Origin: Helicobacter pylori
GTDB lineage: Bacteria > Campylobacterota > Campylobacteria > Campylobacterales > Helicobacteraceae
Length of the DNA: 64,000 nucleotides
Direction of reading: 5' to 3'
NCBI RefSeq assembly: GCF_009689985.1
Contig: NZ_QBAW01000001.1
Coordinates: 310,001 to 374,000 of the forward strand
The translations under genes were made by a program, and so were the position numbers. The notes beneath the pieces are model-generated. The model saw only the letters and a list, made by a program, of their open reading frames with translations. It was not told where the DNA came from and searched no databases. Of the stretch, positions 50,013-63,079 are shown one piece after another; the stretch's first letter is position 1, and each line of letters begins with the position of its first letter.

Positions 50013-50035
50013 GAAATAACGATGAAGTCTAAACA

Positions 50036-50077
50036 CATAAGTAGAGTATATACTCTACTTATGATAATTTTTTTATT
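50036..50077 (+). terminator. perfect 28-base palindrome with T run
   Basis: Bases 50036-50063 form a perfect inverted repeat, CATAAGTAGAGTAT and its complement, followed by ATAATTTTTTTATTT. It is a rho-independent terminator for plus-strand transcription. A dimeric protein site is an alternative because there is no loop spacer. Confidence 0.6.
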
Positions 50078-50204
50078 TATTGATTACTTCTTTTATTTTT
50101 TTACTACTTCTTGAGTTTCTTTTTGAATCCAATTTTTCCAATAAATAGTAGCATCTCATACCTATTTGGTCTTTGAGGAATTCAGATAATTCTTGCGTTT
50201 GAAT
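50073..50204 (-). pseudogene. C-terminal remnant of an unidentified protein gene
   Basis: An open frame without a start codon at its head reads QTQELSEFLKDQIGMRCYYL and then LEKLDSKRNSRSSKKIKEVINK before TAA. The composition (amphipathic helix, Lys-rich tail) is that of a real protein rather than a shadow, and upstream the frame is closed by TGA at 50205-50207. It probably belonged to a gene on the minus strand, upstream part lost or shifted. I do not recognise the family. Confidence 0.35.
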
Positions 50205-50409
50205 TCAGCCTTAAAGAGCATTCATTCGTTAAAAGTATTTGTTTGTTGTTTGAAAACTACGGAGCGTTTAAATTTTGTAAAATTATTGCTTGCTGTTTGA
50301 TAACCCATAACCCTCCAAAGAAGAGAGCGGTTTGAAACTAGCTTTATGGGTGCGATGGTGGGGCTAGGAGCAAGAGAGTAGGTGTGCTCACGCTTCTTTA
50401 GTCTCACGC

Positions 50410-52111
50410 TTATTGGGTGGCGAAATCCTTAAAAAAGGTGTTGATTAGCCATTCTCGCATTTCATCATTCCTTGCTATCAAGGCCTTTTTGTTAAAACCT
50501 TTTGCATTAAAGCGCCTATTAAAAGGGATCTCACTATTCTTGTAGATTTCATCTTTTCCATACAGATCCTTATCGCGTGCTTGGGAGTTGAGTGATCCCT
50601 CTAGGGAGATGAGATTGCCGTATGTGTGAATGTAATCTTCAAGATCTTTTTTGCCTTCAAAACCAAGTTTTTGGATCTCAATTTCATTGTCCAATTCTAA
50701 TAAATTTTCGGGGATGATGTGCTCTTGTTGTTGGGAGAATTGCTTCTCAGGGATTAATTTTTTGAGATCGGCAAGACCCATCTCCTGGCAGTTCTTTTCA
50801 AAGAAGACATAGTGGAAGCATGATGATTTGAATGCGTTCTTTACAAGCTCCAAAGAAGCCGACTTTATCTTTATATCATTTCTGCATTGGGCGATCATCG
50901 CGCTTTTCAATCCCTCTTTGCCCTTTTGAAGATACTCATTAATCAGGTTGTAGGCATTTGCTCTCATATTTCTACCAACTTGGAAAAGCAAAATATCGGT
51001 TTTGGCAAAGAGTTTCATCGTTTCATCGTCTAGCTCGTTGTTGATTTTCAGGCGGATGAGAGAATTGAAAAAAAGCGGGTTGATCGTGTTGATGAGCATG
51101 GCCTTAAAGGTGGTTGGGTTGGTGTCAATCTCGCTCAATAGATCAAGGAAAGCCTGATAGAAGTTTTTCAAATCGCTGACATAGGATTGGATGAAACTTT
51201 TCAATTTGCTTTCGCTTTTTTTGATTCCTTTTAGTTCATCCTTGAGTTGTTCGTAGGTGTTGTCTGTGCTTGCTTCGTAGTGTCCTAAAAAATCGATCCC
51301 ATCAAATCTTTGGCTCCCTGCGTGGTAGCGGAAGATGTTGCCTTCATCAAGATTAGAGGTGTGGTTACTCTTTTTGATCTTGGCAAAGATCTTAAAAATT
51401 TCTCCAAAATGATCGCTGATGAACTGGTCTAACCCCATTTTCCCATCGCAAAAAGTGTTGGAATAATAGATGAGGAGGGATTTTAGTTTGTCTAGCAAGA
51501 GGAGAGGCACGCCTCTGTCATTCACGCTCTGAAAGGTTCTGATAGCTCTTCCAGGATCGGGCTCTTCAAACCGCATCAAAACCATTCCCAACAGCGTCTC
51601 AAAACGCTCATTCACTTCTTCTTTATTCAATTTGCTGACCTTGTCCAAGATGGCCTTCAAAACCTCAAAGAGATTTTGCTTGCCCTCGGTGTCTGCATCT
51701 TTTTCACAATGGCTGATATTTCCCTTTTCTGCCGCTTCCAAGAGCGCTTTGAAGAAGCTCTGGTTTTGAGGGGCGACTTCTAATTTTAATTCCCCCTTTT
51801 GGTATAGATATTTTCTTGTCTCTTGCTTGTCTTTCTCATTTTGCTCGTTCGCCAAGACATGCAAGAGCATGAAGATGGTGGTCGTTCGTTGCTGGCCGTC
51901 AATGATGTCATACAATTTTTTGTTGCCTTCATTCTTAGCGACAACCATGGTGCCTATAAAATGCCCCTGACCTTTTTTGTTGTATTCTATCGCTTCTTCT
52001 AAATCTTCCCACAGATCCATAAAATTCTTGTCCTTCCAGGCGTAATCCCTCTGATAGTTGGGGATACTGTATCCTTTTCGCTTGAAAGATTTCTTTTATA
52101 GTGGTTTTCAT
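50410..52111 (-). pseudogene. DUF262/DUF1524 (GmrSD-type) protein gene with an N-terminal frameshift
   Basis: The long frame from ATG 52020 gives 536 residues: DUF262 with nucleotide-binding DGQQR at 41-45, and C-terminal DUF1524 with the HNH-type EHIIP at 433-437 and GNLISLEGSLNSQARD. Just upstream, in the same frame, lie YSIPNYQRDYAWKDKNF, the start of every DUF262 domain, but no start codon. The ATG at 52111, six bases after GGAGG, begins MKTTIKEIFQAKR one frame away. One extra base near 52066-52080 explains this. Relatives are modification-dependent restriction or anti-phage proteins. Three 60-base lines gave 28, 33 and 22 G+C, above the neighbours. Confidence 0.8.
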
Positions 52112-52186
52112 TCACTCCTCCATTGTTGCATGCCCAAATTTATACCATAAATACCATAAGAATGGCTTGAAATTCCACTCTATCAA

Positions 52187-52221
52187 GGCGTTCTATTAGC
52201 CACTCGGGGCGTTTTATTAGC
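52187..52221. repeat. 14-base direct repeat before the UPF0114 gene
   Basis: GGCGTTCTATTAGC (52187-52200) and GGCGTTTTATTAGC (52208-52221) differ at one base; the second runs into the -10 box. Also ATACCATAA is repeated in tandem at 52142-52159. Could be an operator or scars of the insertion next door. Confidence 0.45.
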
Positions 52222-52227
52222 TATAAT
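52222..52227 (+). promoter_or_regulatory. -10 box for the UPF0114 gene
   Basis: TATAAT in TTAGCTATAATGG, 44 bases before the ATG at 52266. Confidence 0.6.
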
Positions 52228-52265
52228 GGTTTAAAAAAGACATAATCCTTAAAAAGAGTTTGAAC

Positions 52266-52802
52266 ATGTTAGAAAAATTGATTGAAAGAGTGTTGTTTGC
52301 CACTCGTTGGTTGCTAGCCCCTTTATGCATTGCCATGTCGTTAGTGCTGGTGGTTTTAGGCTATGTGTTCATGAAAGAGTTGTGGCACATGCTAAGCCAC
52401 CTAGACACGATCAGCGAAACGGATTTGGTTTTATCAGCCTTAGGATTAGTGGATTTGTTGTTTATGGCCGGGCTTGTTTTAATGGTGTTGCTCGCCAGTT
52501 ATGAAAGCTTTGTTTTTAAATTAGACAAGGTGGATGCTAGTGAAATCACTTGGCTAAAGCACACGGATTTTAACGCTTTAAAATTAAAGGTTTCGCTCTC
52601 CATTGTAGCGATTTCGGCGATTTTTTTGCTCAAACGCTACATGAGTTTAGAAGATGTTTTATCCAGCATTCCTAAGGATGTGCCCCTATCGCATAACCCC
52701 ATTTTTTGGCAAGTGGTGATCCATTTGGTGTTTGTGTGTTCAGCGCTTTTAGCCGCCGTTACTAATAATATCGCTTTTTCGCAAAATAATAAAGGGCATT
52801 AA
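52266..52802 (+). CDS. UPF0114 (YqhA-type) membrane protein
   Basis: A 178-residue inner-membrane protein with four helices. LIERVLFATRWLLAPLCIAM at the N-terminus and SEITWLKHTDFNALKLKVSLS in the middle are the family pattern. Function unknown. I start at ATG 52266 rather than TTG 52260. Convergent with the phospholipase D gene. HP0189. Confidence 0.88.
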   Translation: MLEKLIERVLFATRWLLAPLCIAMSLVLVVLGYVFMKELWHMLSHLDTISETDLVLSALGLVDLLFMAGLVLMVLLASYESFVFKLDKVDASEITWLKHTDFNALKLKVSLSIVAISAIFLLKRYMSLEDVLSSIPKDVPLSHNPIFWQVVIHLVFVCSALLAAVTNNIAFSQNNKGH

Positions 52803-52807
52803 AAGTT

Positions 52808-54316
52808 TTAAAGCTCTCTTTCAGGAAGGACTTTAGACCATTCTTTAATCAAGCGTAAAAAGAAGGACGCATCAGGCGAAGTTTTTTCATGGATTAAAAT
52901 CCCTTCTTCTACCGCTTCCCAAATAACCCTATGCCGATACACCACCAAATGCCATGATTGTTGGGCATGATCTTTAAGCGACAAACGCACCCTTTTAGCA
53001 AAAGACGGGTTGTCAAACAAGACCGCGCTTTCAGTGTTGATGTATGCAGAGCGCGGATCAATATTGAAACTCCCTAGAAGCGTCAAATTGTCATCAAAAA
53101 CAATCGTCTTGCCGTGTAAGGAATGCTTGGTGCTAAAGCGCCCTTTAATCTGGCGGTTGAAAAAATCGTTTCGTATTTCATAAACATTCGCGCCCATTCG
53201 CACTAATTGGTTGCGATACCTTTCCCACGCCCCATAGACCACTATCGCATCAGTAGATGAAAGGGAATTGGTAAGAATATTCAATTCAATCCCCTTAGAA
53301 ATTTGATTTTTAAAGATTTTCATCATCTTTTTGCCTGGAATAAAATACGATGAAGCGATAAAAACGGAGTCTTTAGCGTTTTTAAGGGCTTTCTCAAAAG
53401 CGATTTTGATAGGCGAATACAAGGGCGTGTCAATTTTTTTGGGCGAATCAGCTAAAAAAATGGCATTCCCATAATAAATAGGGTATTGGTATTTTTGGAA
53501 GCGTTCTATAAAATCATTGACTTTTTTTTCAAACTGGTTTTTGTCTTCAGCGCTGATAGGGATTTTTTCATGGAGTTTAGCGATTTCTTTAGCGTTATTT
53601 TTGAGTCTTTTATGGGTCCTTAGTAATGAAACAGGGATAGAGCGGTGGAATCTCCAATAGCGTTCAAAACTTTCTTTGGCTTTTGAAGCAACCCCCCCAA
53701 AAAACAAAGCGTCTAAATCTAAAAAATTCGTGTCTAAATCGTTATCAAAATAATTATCCCCAATATTGCGCCCCCCTATAATGACAGCGAAATTATCCAC
53801 GATGAAAAGCTTGTTGTGCATGCGTTTTTTAATGCGCTCATAATCCGCAAGCATTTCAAAATAACGCAAGCCTTTATTGCGGATATAGTAGGGGTTAAAA
53901 ATTTTCACTTCAATGTTTTTATGGAAATTTAAGAGCATAATATCTGAAAAATCCGAATCCAACCCGTTATCGTCTAAAAGGATGCGCACTTTTACCCCAC
54001 GATTGGCCGCATTTAAAAGTTCTTTAGCGATCACTTGAGAGGAAAGATCGTTCTTATAGATATAAGTTTGCATGTCAATGCTTTTTTGGCTCATTCTAAT
54101 GAGTCCCACTCTATGCAACAAAGCGTCAAAGCCGTCTTCTAAAAGAATGGCCGTGCTATGGTTAGGGTTTTCTTTTAATTTTTCAGCATACAAGCTCCCA
54201 ATGGTGGTAGTGTAGGGATCATAAGAGATAGGGGGGCTTGAAATGGGAGTCTTATAGACTAACCCAAAGCACCCATTGAAAAAAAAGACGCTTAAAAGGA
54301 CTAAAAGAATTTTCAA
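52808..54316 (-). CDS. phospholipase D-like lipoprotein (cardiolipin synthase type)
   Basis: A 502-residue protein with a lipoprotein signal LVLLSVFFFNGC (Cys16) and two HKD motifs: HNKLFIVDNFAVIIGGRNIGD near residue 163 and HGKTIVFDDNLTLLGSFNIDPRS near 400. This is the ClsC/YmdC-like arrangement; activity could be cardiolipin synthesis or phospholipid hydrolysis. The lipid anchor places it at the periplasmic membrane face. It follows frdB by 21 bases. HP0190. Confidence 0.88.
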   Translation of the reverse strand: MKILLVLLSVFFFNGCFGLVYKTPISSPPISYDPYTTTIGSLYAEKLKENPNHSTAILLEDGFDALLHRVGLIRMSQKSIDMQTYIYKNDLSSQVIAKELLNAANRGVKVRILLDDNGLDSDFSDIMLLNFHKNIEVKIFNPYYIRNKGLRYFEMLADYERIKKRMHNKLFIVDNFAVIIGGRNIGDNYFDNDLDTNFLDLDALFFGGVASKAKESFERYWRFHRSIPVSLLRTHKRLKNNAKEIAKLHEKIPISAEDKNQFEKKVNDFIERFQKYQYPIYYGNAIFLADSPKKIDTPLYSPIKIAFEKALKNAKDSVFIASSYFIPGKKMMKIFKNQISKGIELNILTNSLSSTDAIVVYGAWERYRNQLVRMGANVYEIRNDFFNRQIKGRFSTKHSLHGKTIVFDDNLTLLGSFNIDPRSAYINTESAVLFDNPSFAKRVRLSLKDHAQQSWHLVVYRHRVIWEAVEEGILIHEKTSPDASFFLRLIKEWSKVLPEREL

Positions 54317-54337
54317 AAACGACCCACTAAAAAGAAA

Positions 54338-57212
<2,875 letters not shown>

Positions 57213-57221
57213 TTTCTACCC

Positions 57222-57989
57222 TTATTCTTTGTGGAATTTTCCATCAGCTTCTATGGCTTCTTGCATGGTTTTAATGCCATTATCCTTATTTTCTAAACCT
57301 TTTTTAATGTAAGCCCCATAGGTGCAAAGCCCTAAAACAATAAAAAACACGCTCATCGCCCATTTGACTTTTCTCAAGCCTTGAATGCTCACATCCTTAA
57401 ACCACCCCCATTTGATCGCTAAACGATACAACCCAATAGAGCCATGCAATTCTACGGCAAACAATAAGAAAATATACAAAAGCCAAAAGTTTTGCGTTAC
57501 AAAACGATAGCTTGAACCATGAGGCCCAATACTTTCAGGCTCTGTGAGCATGACAAACAAGTGGATACTCGCTAAGAAAAACATCGCAAACCCGGTTAAG
57601 GCTTGAATAAACCACAAACTCGTATCGCCATGCTTCATCAAATGCTTGTGGGTTTTAAAAACCTTGTATTGCCTGTAATTGATAGGGAATTTTCTCAACG
57701 CCAAAAAAGCATGCGCGACTAAAATAAGAATAACTCCTGCTGCAACCACGCTCACAATAGCCGGCTCGCCTGCTTTTAAAAACAAGCTCCCTTCAAAAAA
57801 TTTCGCCACTTTATACATGGCTTCATCGCTAATCAAGATGCTTGAGACCAAAAACATGTGCGCTATCATAAAGAGCGCTAAAATCAAGCCCGTAGCACTC
57901 TGTAAAAAATCCAGCTTAGCGTAAATACCGCTCTTTTTAAGCCCTTTGCTAGCGCCATAATAACCCTCTATAATCTCTTCTTGTTGCAT
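57222..57989 (-). CDS. frdC: fumarate reductase cytochrome b subunit
   Basis: Di-heme membrane anchor of the Wolinella type, 255 residues, five helices with heme histidines in ALFMIAHMFLVSS, ILVAHAFLALRKFP, HLFVMLTEPESIGP and VELHGSIGLYRL. Oxidises menaquinol. First gene of frdCAB; its promoter lies in the 212 bases shared with tpiA (TAGTAGAATT on the minus strand resembles a -10). HP0193. Confidence 0.96.
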   Translation of the reverse strand: MQQEEIIEGYYGASKGLKKSGIYAKLDFLQSATGLILALFMIAHMFLVSSILISDEAMYKVAKFFEGSLFLKAGEPAIVSVVAAGVILILVAHAFLALRKFPINYRQYKVFKTHKHLMKHGDTSLWFIQALTGFAMFFLASIHLFVMLTEPESIGPHGSSYRFVTQNFWLLYIFLLFAVELHGSIGLYRLAIKWGWFKDVSIQGLRKVKWAMSVFFIVLGLCTYGAYIKKGLENKDNGIKTMQEAIEADGKFHKE

Positions 57990-58160
57990 AAAAACTGCTC
58001 CTAAAAACTCAAAATTAACCTAAAATCGCTTGACGCAGAAACACTGCCTTAATTCTACTACATTTGAAATAATTTTTCTTATAAACAAAACCTAAATTGA
58101 GAAAAAATTCAATTCAAGGGGGCTATTGTTTAAAATTTACATTTTTTGAATGCTATTAGG

Positions 58161-58166
58161 TATAAT
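58161..58166 (+). promoter_or_regulatory. -10 box for tpiA
   Basis: TATAAT in ATTAGGTATAATAAGGG, 41 bases before the ATG; transcript expected from about 58173. Confidence 0.6.
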
Positions 58167-58201
58167 AAGGGATAGACCACCTATAAAATAAGGATCATTC
58201 A

Positions 58202-58906
58202 ATGACAAAAATTGCCATGGCTAATTTTAAATCCGCTATACCTATTTTTAAAAGCCATGCGTATTTAAAAGAATTAGAAAAAACTTTAAAACCGCAGCAT
58301 TTTGATAGGGTGTTTGTATTCCCTGATTTTTTGGGGTTATTGCCTAATTCGTTTTTGCATTTCACTTTAGGAGCACAAAACGCTTACCCTAGAGATTGTG
58401 GGGCTTTTACCGGTGAAATCACTTCACAGCATTTAGAAGAACTGAAAATCAACACGCTTTTAATAGGGCATAGCGAGAGGCGATTGCTTTTAAAGGAAAG
58501 CCCTAGCTTTTTGAAAGAAAAGTTTGATTTTTTTAAAAGTAAAAATTTTAAAATTGTCTATTGTATTGGCGAAGATTTAAAAACCAGAGAAAAGGGTTTA
58601 GTGGCTGTAAAGGAATTTTTAAATGAGCAATTAGAAAATATTGATCTTAATTATTCCAATTTAATTGTAGCGTATGAGCCTATTTGGGCGATTGGCACCA
58701 AAAAAAGCGCTTCTTTAGAAGATATTTATCTCACGCATGGTTTTTTAAAACAAATCTTAAATCAAAAAACGCCCTTATTGTATGGGGGGAGCGTGAATGT
58801 GCAAAACGCTAAAGAAATTTTAGGGATTGATAGCGTGGATGGCTTATTGATCGGGAGCGCGTCTTTGGAATTAGAAAATTTTAAAACAATCATTTCATTT
58901 TTATAA
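58202..58906 (+). CDS. tpiA: triosephosphate isomerase
   Basis: Interconverts dihydroxyacetone phosphate and glyceraldehyde 3-phosphate. 234 residues, slightly short. NFKS near residue 9 (catalytic Lys), IGHSERR near 90 (His), [16 protein letters not shown] near 158 (Glu) and YGGSVN near 195. Start ATG 58202 follows AAGGATCATTCA. First of a chain tpiA-fabI-lpxD with gaps of 9 and 6 bases. HP0194. Confidence 0.97.
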   Translation: MTKIAMANFKSAIPIFKSHAYLKELEKTLKPQHFDRVFVFPDFLGLLPNSFLHFTLGAQNAYPRDCGAFTGEITSQHLEELKINTLLIGHSERRLLLKESPSFLKEKFDFFKSKNFKIVYCIGEDLKTREKGLVAVKEFLNEQLENIDLNYSNLIVAYEPIWAIGTKKSASLEDIYLTHGFLKQILNQKTPLLYGGSVNVQNAKEILGIDSVDGLLIGSASLELENFKTIISFL

Positions 58907-59743
<837 letters not shown>

Positions 59744-59749
59744 GGGGTA

Positions 59750-60763
59750 TTGATGAAGTTAAGCGAATTGTTAAGCACCTATTCTATTGAAACGGAATTT
59801 TCAAACGATTTTGAAGTGCATGCTTTAGCGGAATTGGATAAGGCCACGCCTAATGATATTAGCTATATTGATCAAGCACGCTACCTTAAACTTTTAAAAG
59901 ATTCAAAAGCCGGGGCGGTGTTTATCCGTAAAAAAGAATCTTCTAAAGTGCCAAAACACATGCAAGCTTTAGTCGTGGATAACCCGCATCTAGCCTTTGC
60001 TAAAGCTTCGCATGCCTTTAAAATCCCTTTTTTTAAAAACCCAGAAAGCGTGAATGAGCCTAAACATTTTGAAAAAGTAACGATCATGCCTAATGTTACG
60101 ATTGGAGAGGGCGTAGAAATTGGCGAAAACTCTTTGATTTATCCGGGCGTAGTGATCGCTGATGGAGTCAAAATCGGTAAAAATTGCGTTTTGTATCCTC
60201 GTGTGATTTTGTATCAAAACACGATTTTAGAAGACAACGTTACTATCCATGCAGGCAGTGTGATTGGAGGCGATGGCTTTGGTTATGCGCACACCGCTTT
60301 AGGAGAGCATGTCAAAATTGAGCATGTGGGGATTGTTAGGATTCAAAAAAATGTAGAAATTGGAGCTAACACGGCGATTGATAGGGCGGTGTTTGGCGAG
60401 ACTTTGATTAAAGAGGGCGTTAAGATTGATAACCTGGTTCAAATCGGGCATAATTGCGTTTTAGGCGAGCACAGCATCGTCGTTTCTCAAGTGGGCTTGA
60501 GCGGCTCTACAACCACTGGCCGTAATGTGGTTTTTGGCGGGCAAGTGGGCATTGGGGGGCATTTGCATGTGGGCGAATTCACTCAAATTGGGGGTAAAAG
60601 CGCGGTGGGTAAAGACTTGCCCCCTAACACTAATTTTGCCGGAGCGATCCCTGCTATGGAAATCCATGAATGGCACCATTTTTTGGCTCATTTACGAACG
60701 AATTTCAGAAAACAGCAAAAAACGAGTTTGTTGCAAAAAGCTAAAGGGTTTTTTAAGTCTTAA
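59750..60763 (+). CDS. lpxD: UDP-3-O-acylglucosamine N-acyltransferase
   Basis: Third step of lipid A synthesis: N-acylates UDP-3-O-acyl-glucosamine. 337 residues: N-terminal uridine-binding domain, a left-handed beta helix of hexapeptide repeats (residues 105-300, for example IGENSLIYPGVVIADGVKIG), catalytic His in IHAGSVIGGDGFGYAH near 240 of the alignment, and a C-terminal helix. Start ATG 59753 is equally possible. HP0196. Confidence 0.96.
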   Translation: MMKLSELLSTYSIETEFSNDFEVHALAELDKATPNDISYIDQARYLKLLKDSKAGAVFIRKKESSKVPKHMQALVVDNPHLAFAKASHAFKIPFFKNPESVNEPKHFEKVTIMPNVTIGEGVEIGENSLIYPGVVIADGVKIGKNCVLYPRVILYQNTILEDNVTIHAGSVIGGDGFGYAHTALGEHVKIEHVGIVRIQKNVEIGANTAIDRAVFGETLIKEGVKIDNLVQIGHNCVLGEHSIVVSQVGLSGSTTTGRNVVFGGQVGIGGHLHVGEFTQIGGKSAVGKDLPPNTNFAGAIPAMEIHEWHHFLAHLRTNFRKQQKTSLLQKAKGFFKS

Positions 60764-60777
60764 AGAATGAAATGAGC

Positions 60778-60783
60778 TATAAT
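60778..60783 (+). promoter_or_regulatory. -10 box for metK
   Basis: TATAAT in GAGCTATAATAAGCC, 43 bases before the ATG at 60826. Confidence 0.6.
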
Positions 60784-60825
60784 AAGCCCATTTTGAATAC
60801 GAATGATTATTAATAAGGACAATCA

Positions 60826-61983
60826 ATGAAAGATAGTTTTCTTTTCACTTCTGAATCAGTAACCGAGGGACATCCTGATAAAATGGCTGATCAAATCAGC
60901 GATGCGGTTTTAGATTACATTATTGAGCGCGATCAAAAAGCCAAAGTCGCATGCGAGACTTTAGTTTCTAACGGGTTTTGCATGATCACTGGCGAGTTAA
61001 AAACTTCTGTTTATGCCCCTATGCAAGAGATTGCAAGAGAAGTGGTTAAGAAGATTGGTTATACAGACGCTCTTTATGGCTTTGATTATAGAAGCGCGGC
61101 GGTTTTAAATGGCGTTGGCGAGCAAAGCCCTGATATTAATCAAGGCGTGGATAGAGAAGATGGCGAGATTGGGGCAGGGGATCAAGGGCTTATGTTTGGT
61201 TATGCGTGCAAGGAGACTGAAACGCTCATGCCCTTACCCATTCATTTAGCGCACCAGCTCACTTTCGCTCTGGCTCAAAAAAGAAAAGACAACACTCTGC
61301 CTTTTTTAAGGCCTGATGGCAAGTCTCAAGTGAGCGTGCGTTATGAAAACAACAAGCCTGTAAGCATTGATACGATTGTCATTTCCACCCAACATTCCCC
61401 AGAAGTTTCGCAAAAACATTTAAAAGAAGCCGTGATTGAAGAGATCGTGTATAAGGTTTTACCCAAAGAATATTTGCATGACAATATCAAGTTTTTTGTC
61501 AATCCCACAGGAAAATTCGTTATCGGTGGACCGCAAGGCGATGCGGGCTTGACGGGCAGAAAAATCATCGTGGATACTTATGGGGGGAGTTGCCCGCATG
61601 GCGGGGGAGCGTTTAGCGGGAAAGACCCTAGCAAAGTGGATAGGAGCGCGGCTTATGCGGCCCGCTATGTGGCTAAAAATTTGGTAGCGAGTGGGGTTTG
61701 CGATAAAGCGACCGTGCAGCTTGCTTACGCGATTGGGGTTGTGGAGCCTGTGTCTATTTATGTGAACACGCATAACACGAGCAAGTATTCAAGCGCGGAG
61801 TTGGAAAAATGCGTGAAATCGGTTTTCAAACTCACGCCAAAAGGCATTATTGAAAGCTTGGATTTATTAAGACCCATTTATTCGCTCACTTCAGTTTATG
61901 GGCATTTTGGGCGCGAATTAGAGGCATTCACTTGGGAAAAAACCAACAAAGCTGAGGAGATTAAAGCGTTCTTTAAGCGTTAA
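60826..61983 (+). CDS. metK: S-adenosylmethionine synthetase
   Basis: Makes AdoMet from methionine and ATP. 385 residues. [20 protein letters not shown] near 10, [12 protein letters not shown] near 118, [20 protein letters not shown] near 232 and [19 protein letters not shown] are conserved. AdoMet also supplies the radical-SAM futalosine enzymes and the many DNA methylases of H. pylori. HP0197. Confidence 0.97.
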   Translation: MKDSFLFTSESVTEGHPDKMADQISDAVLDYIIERDQKAKVACETLVSNGFCMITGELKTSVYAPMQEIAREVVKKIGYTDALYGFDYRSAAVLNGVGEQSPDINQGVDREDGEIGAGDQGLMFGYACKETETLMPLPIHLAHQLTFALAQKRKDNTLPFLRPDGKSQVSVRYENNKPVSIDTIVISTQHSPEVSQKHLKEAVIEEIVYKVLPKEYLHDNIKFFVNPTGKFVIGGPQGDAGLTGRKIIVDTYGGSCPHGGGAFSGKDPSKVDRSAAYAARYVAKNLVASGVCDKATVQLAYAIGVVEPVSIYVNTHNTSKYSSAELEKCVKSVFKLTPKGIIESLDLLRPIYSLTSVYGHFGRELEAFTWEKTNKAEEIKAFFKR

Positions 61984-62019
61984 AAAATATTTTAAGGGTA
62001 ATATTTTAAAAAATTTTTG

Positions 62020-62025
62020 TATAAT
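62020..62025 (+). promoter_or_regulatory. -10 box for ndk
   Basis: TATAAT in TTTTTGTATAATCAAC, 24 bases before the start codon. Confidence 0.55.
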
Positions 62026-62048
62026 CAACAATTCACAAGGAGTTTAAA

Positions 62049-62462
62049 TTGAAACAAAGAACGCTGTCTATTATTAAACCGGATGCGCTTAAGAAAAAAG
62101 TGGTAGGCAAGATCATTGATCGCTTTGAGAGTAACGGTTTGGAAGTCATTGCTATGAAACGCTTGCATTTGAGCGTTAAAGACGCTGAAAGCTTTTATGT
62201 GATCCACAGAGAGAGACCTTTTTTTAAAGATTTGATAGAATTTATGGTCAGTGGTCCGGTGGTGGTTATGGTTTTAGAGGGCGAAGATGCCGTGGCTAAA
62301 AACAGAGATCTTATGGGAGCGACTGATCCCAAACTCGCTCAAAAAGGCACTATCAGAGCGGATTTTGCTGAAAGCATTGACGCTAATGCGGTGCATGGGA
62401 GCGATAGCTTGGAAAACGCACACAATGAAATCGCTTTCTTTTTTGCCGCTAGAGAACTTTAA
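62049..62462 (+). CDS. ndk: nucleoside diphosphate kinase
   Basis: Transfers phosphate among nucleoside triphosphates through a phospho-histidine. 137 residues. [13 protein letters not shown] at the start and the active-site His in [12 protein letters not shown] near residue 117. The start is TTG 62049, eight bases after AAGGAG; the next ATG would cut into the fold. HP0198. Confidence 0.96.
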   Translation: MKQRTLSIIKPDALKKKVVGKIIDRFESNGLEVIAMKRLHLSVKDAESFYVIHRERPFFKDLIEFMVSGPVVVMVLEGEDAVAKNRDLMGATDPKLAQKGTIRADFAESIDANAVHGSDSLENAHNEIAFFFAAREL

Positions 62463-62486
62463 GGTTTAAGGGCGTTTTAAGTAAGC

Positions 62487-62843
62487 ATGCAGTTTGAAAT
62501 GCGTAAAATCGCTTTTAATGCGCCTAAAGCGTTTTCTTTAGAGCATGAGGGAGTGGTTTTAGAGGGCGAAGTTGTGCGAGTGGGGGCGAAATTGTTCCGC
62601 TTGAAAGCGCACCTTAAGGGTGAATTGATGCTTGTTTGCGATACAAGCGGTAAAGAGTTTAAAAAGAGCCTCGATGAGTCGTTGGTTTTGCATATTTCAG
62701 ACGGGTTGTGGGATACGCAAAGCCAAAGTTTGGATTTTGATAATTTAGATGTTATTGAATCTTTCAATGGTTTTATTGATTTGAGCGAAATTTTACGCTC
62801 TGAAGTGGAGTCTATTAGATTAGACTACCATTATGCAGATTGA
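62487..62843 (+). CDS. YceD/DUF177-type protein
   Basis: A 118-residue protein upstream of rpmF-plsX, the position of YceD (DUF177) in most bacteria. The family acts in 23S rRNA synthesis or processing. It has the typical acidic middle LVCDTSGKEFKKSLDESLVL and an FIDLSEILRSEVESIRLDY end, a shortened form of the family end motif. HP0199. Confidence 0.8.
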   Translation: MQFEMRKIAFNAPKAFSLEHEGVVLEGEVVRVGAKLFRLKAHLKGELMLVCDTSGKEFKKSLDESLVLHISDGLWDTQSQSLDFDNLDVIESFNGFIDLSEILRSEVESIRLDYHYAD

Positions 62844-62858
62844 AATTAAGGAGAATTT

Positions 62859-63005
62859 ATGGCAGTACCTGATAGAAGAGTGAGTAAGACAAGAGCAGCA
62901 AAAAGGCGCACGCATTATAGCGTTAAGTTGGCTAAGCCCATAAAAGCTAAAGATGGCACTTGGAAGCTTCCCCACCACATTAACAAATTTACTAAAGAAT
63001 ACTAA
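62859..63005 (+). CDS. rpmF: 50S ribosomal protein L32
   Basis: A 48-residue ribosomal protein, from ATG 62859 after [31 protein letters not shown] is the family start. The zinc-binding cysteines of the C+ form are missing, so this is the C- type that does not need zinc. Sits between the YceD gene and plsX as usual. HP0200. Confidence 0.97.
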   Translation: MAVPDRRVSKTRAAKRRTHYSVKLAKPIKAKDGTWKLPHHINKFTKEY

Positions 63006-63079
63006 TATAAAAGCTATCTTTGATGATAGAAAGTATTTTAAAAGATTGCAACGGATTGCAACAAGCCTTTTAAGGACGC

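Noticed and set aside
50222..50407. 61-codon GTG ORF after the DUF262 gene
   Set aside because: No ribosome binding site, low-complexity composition and a start inside the sequence just after the DUF262 stop; probably chance, though co-transcribed.
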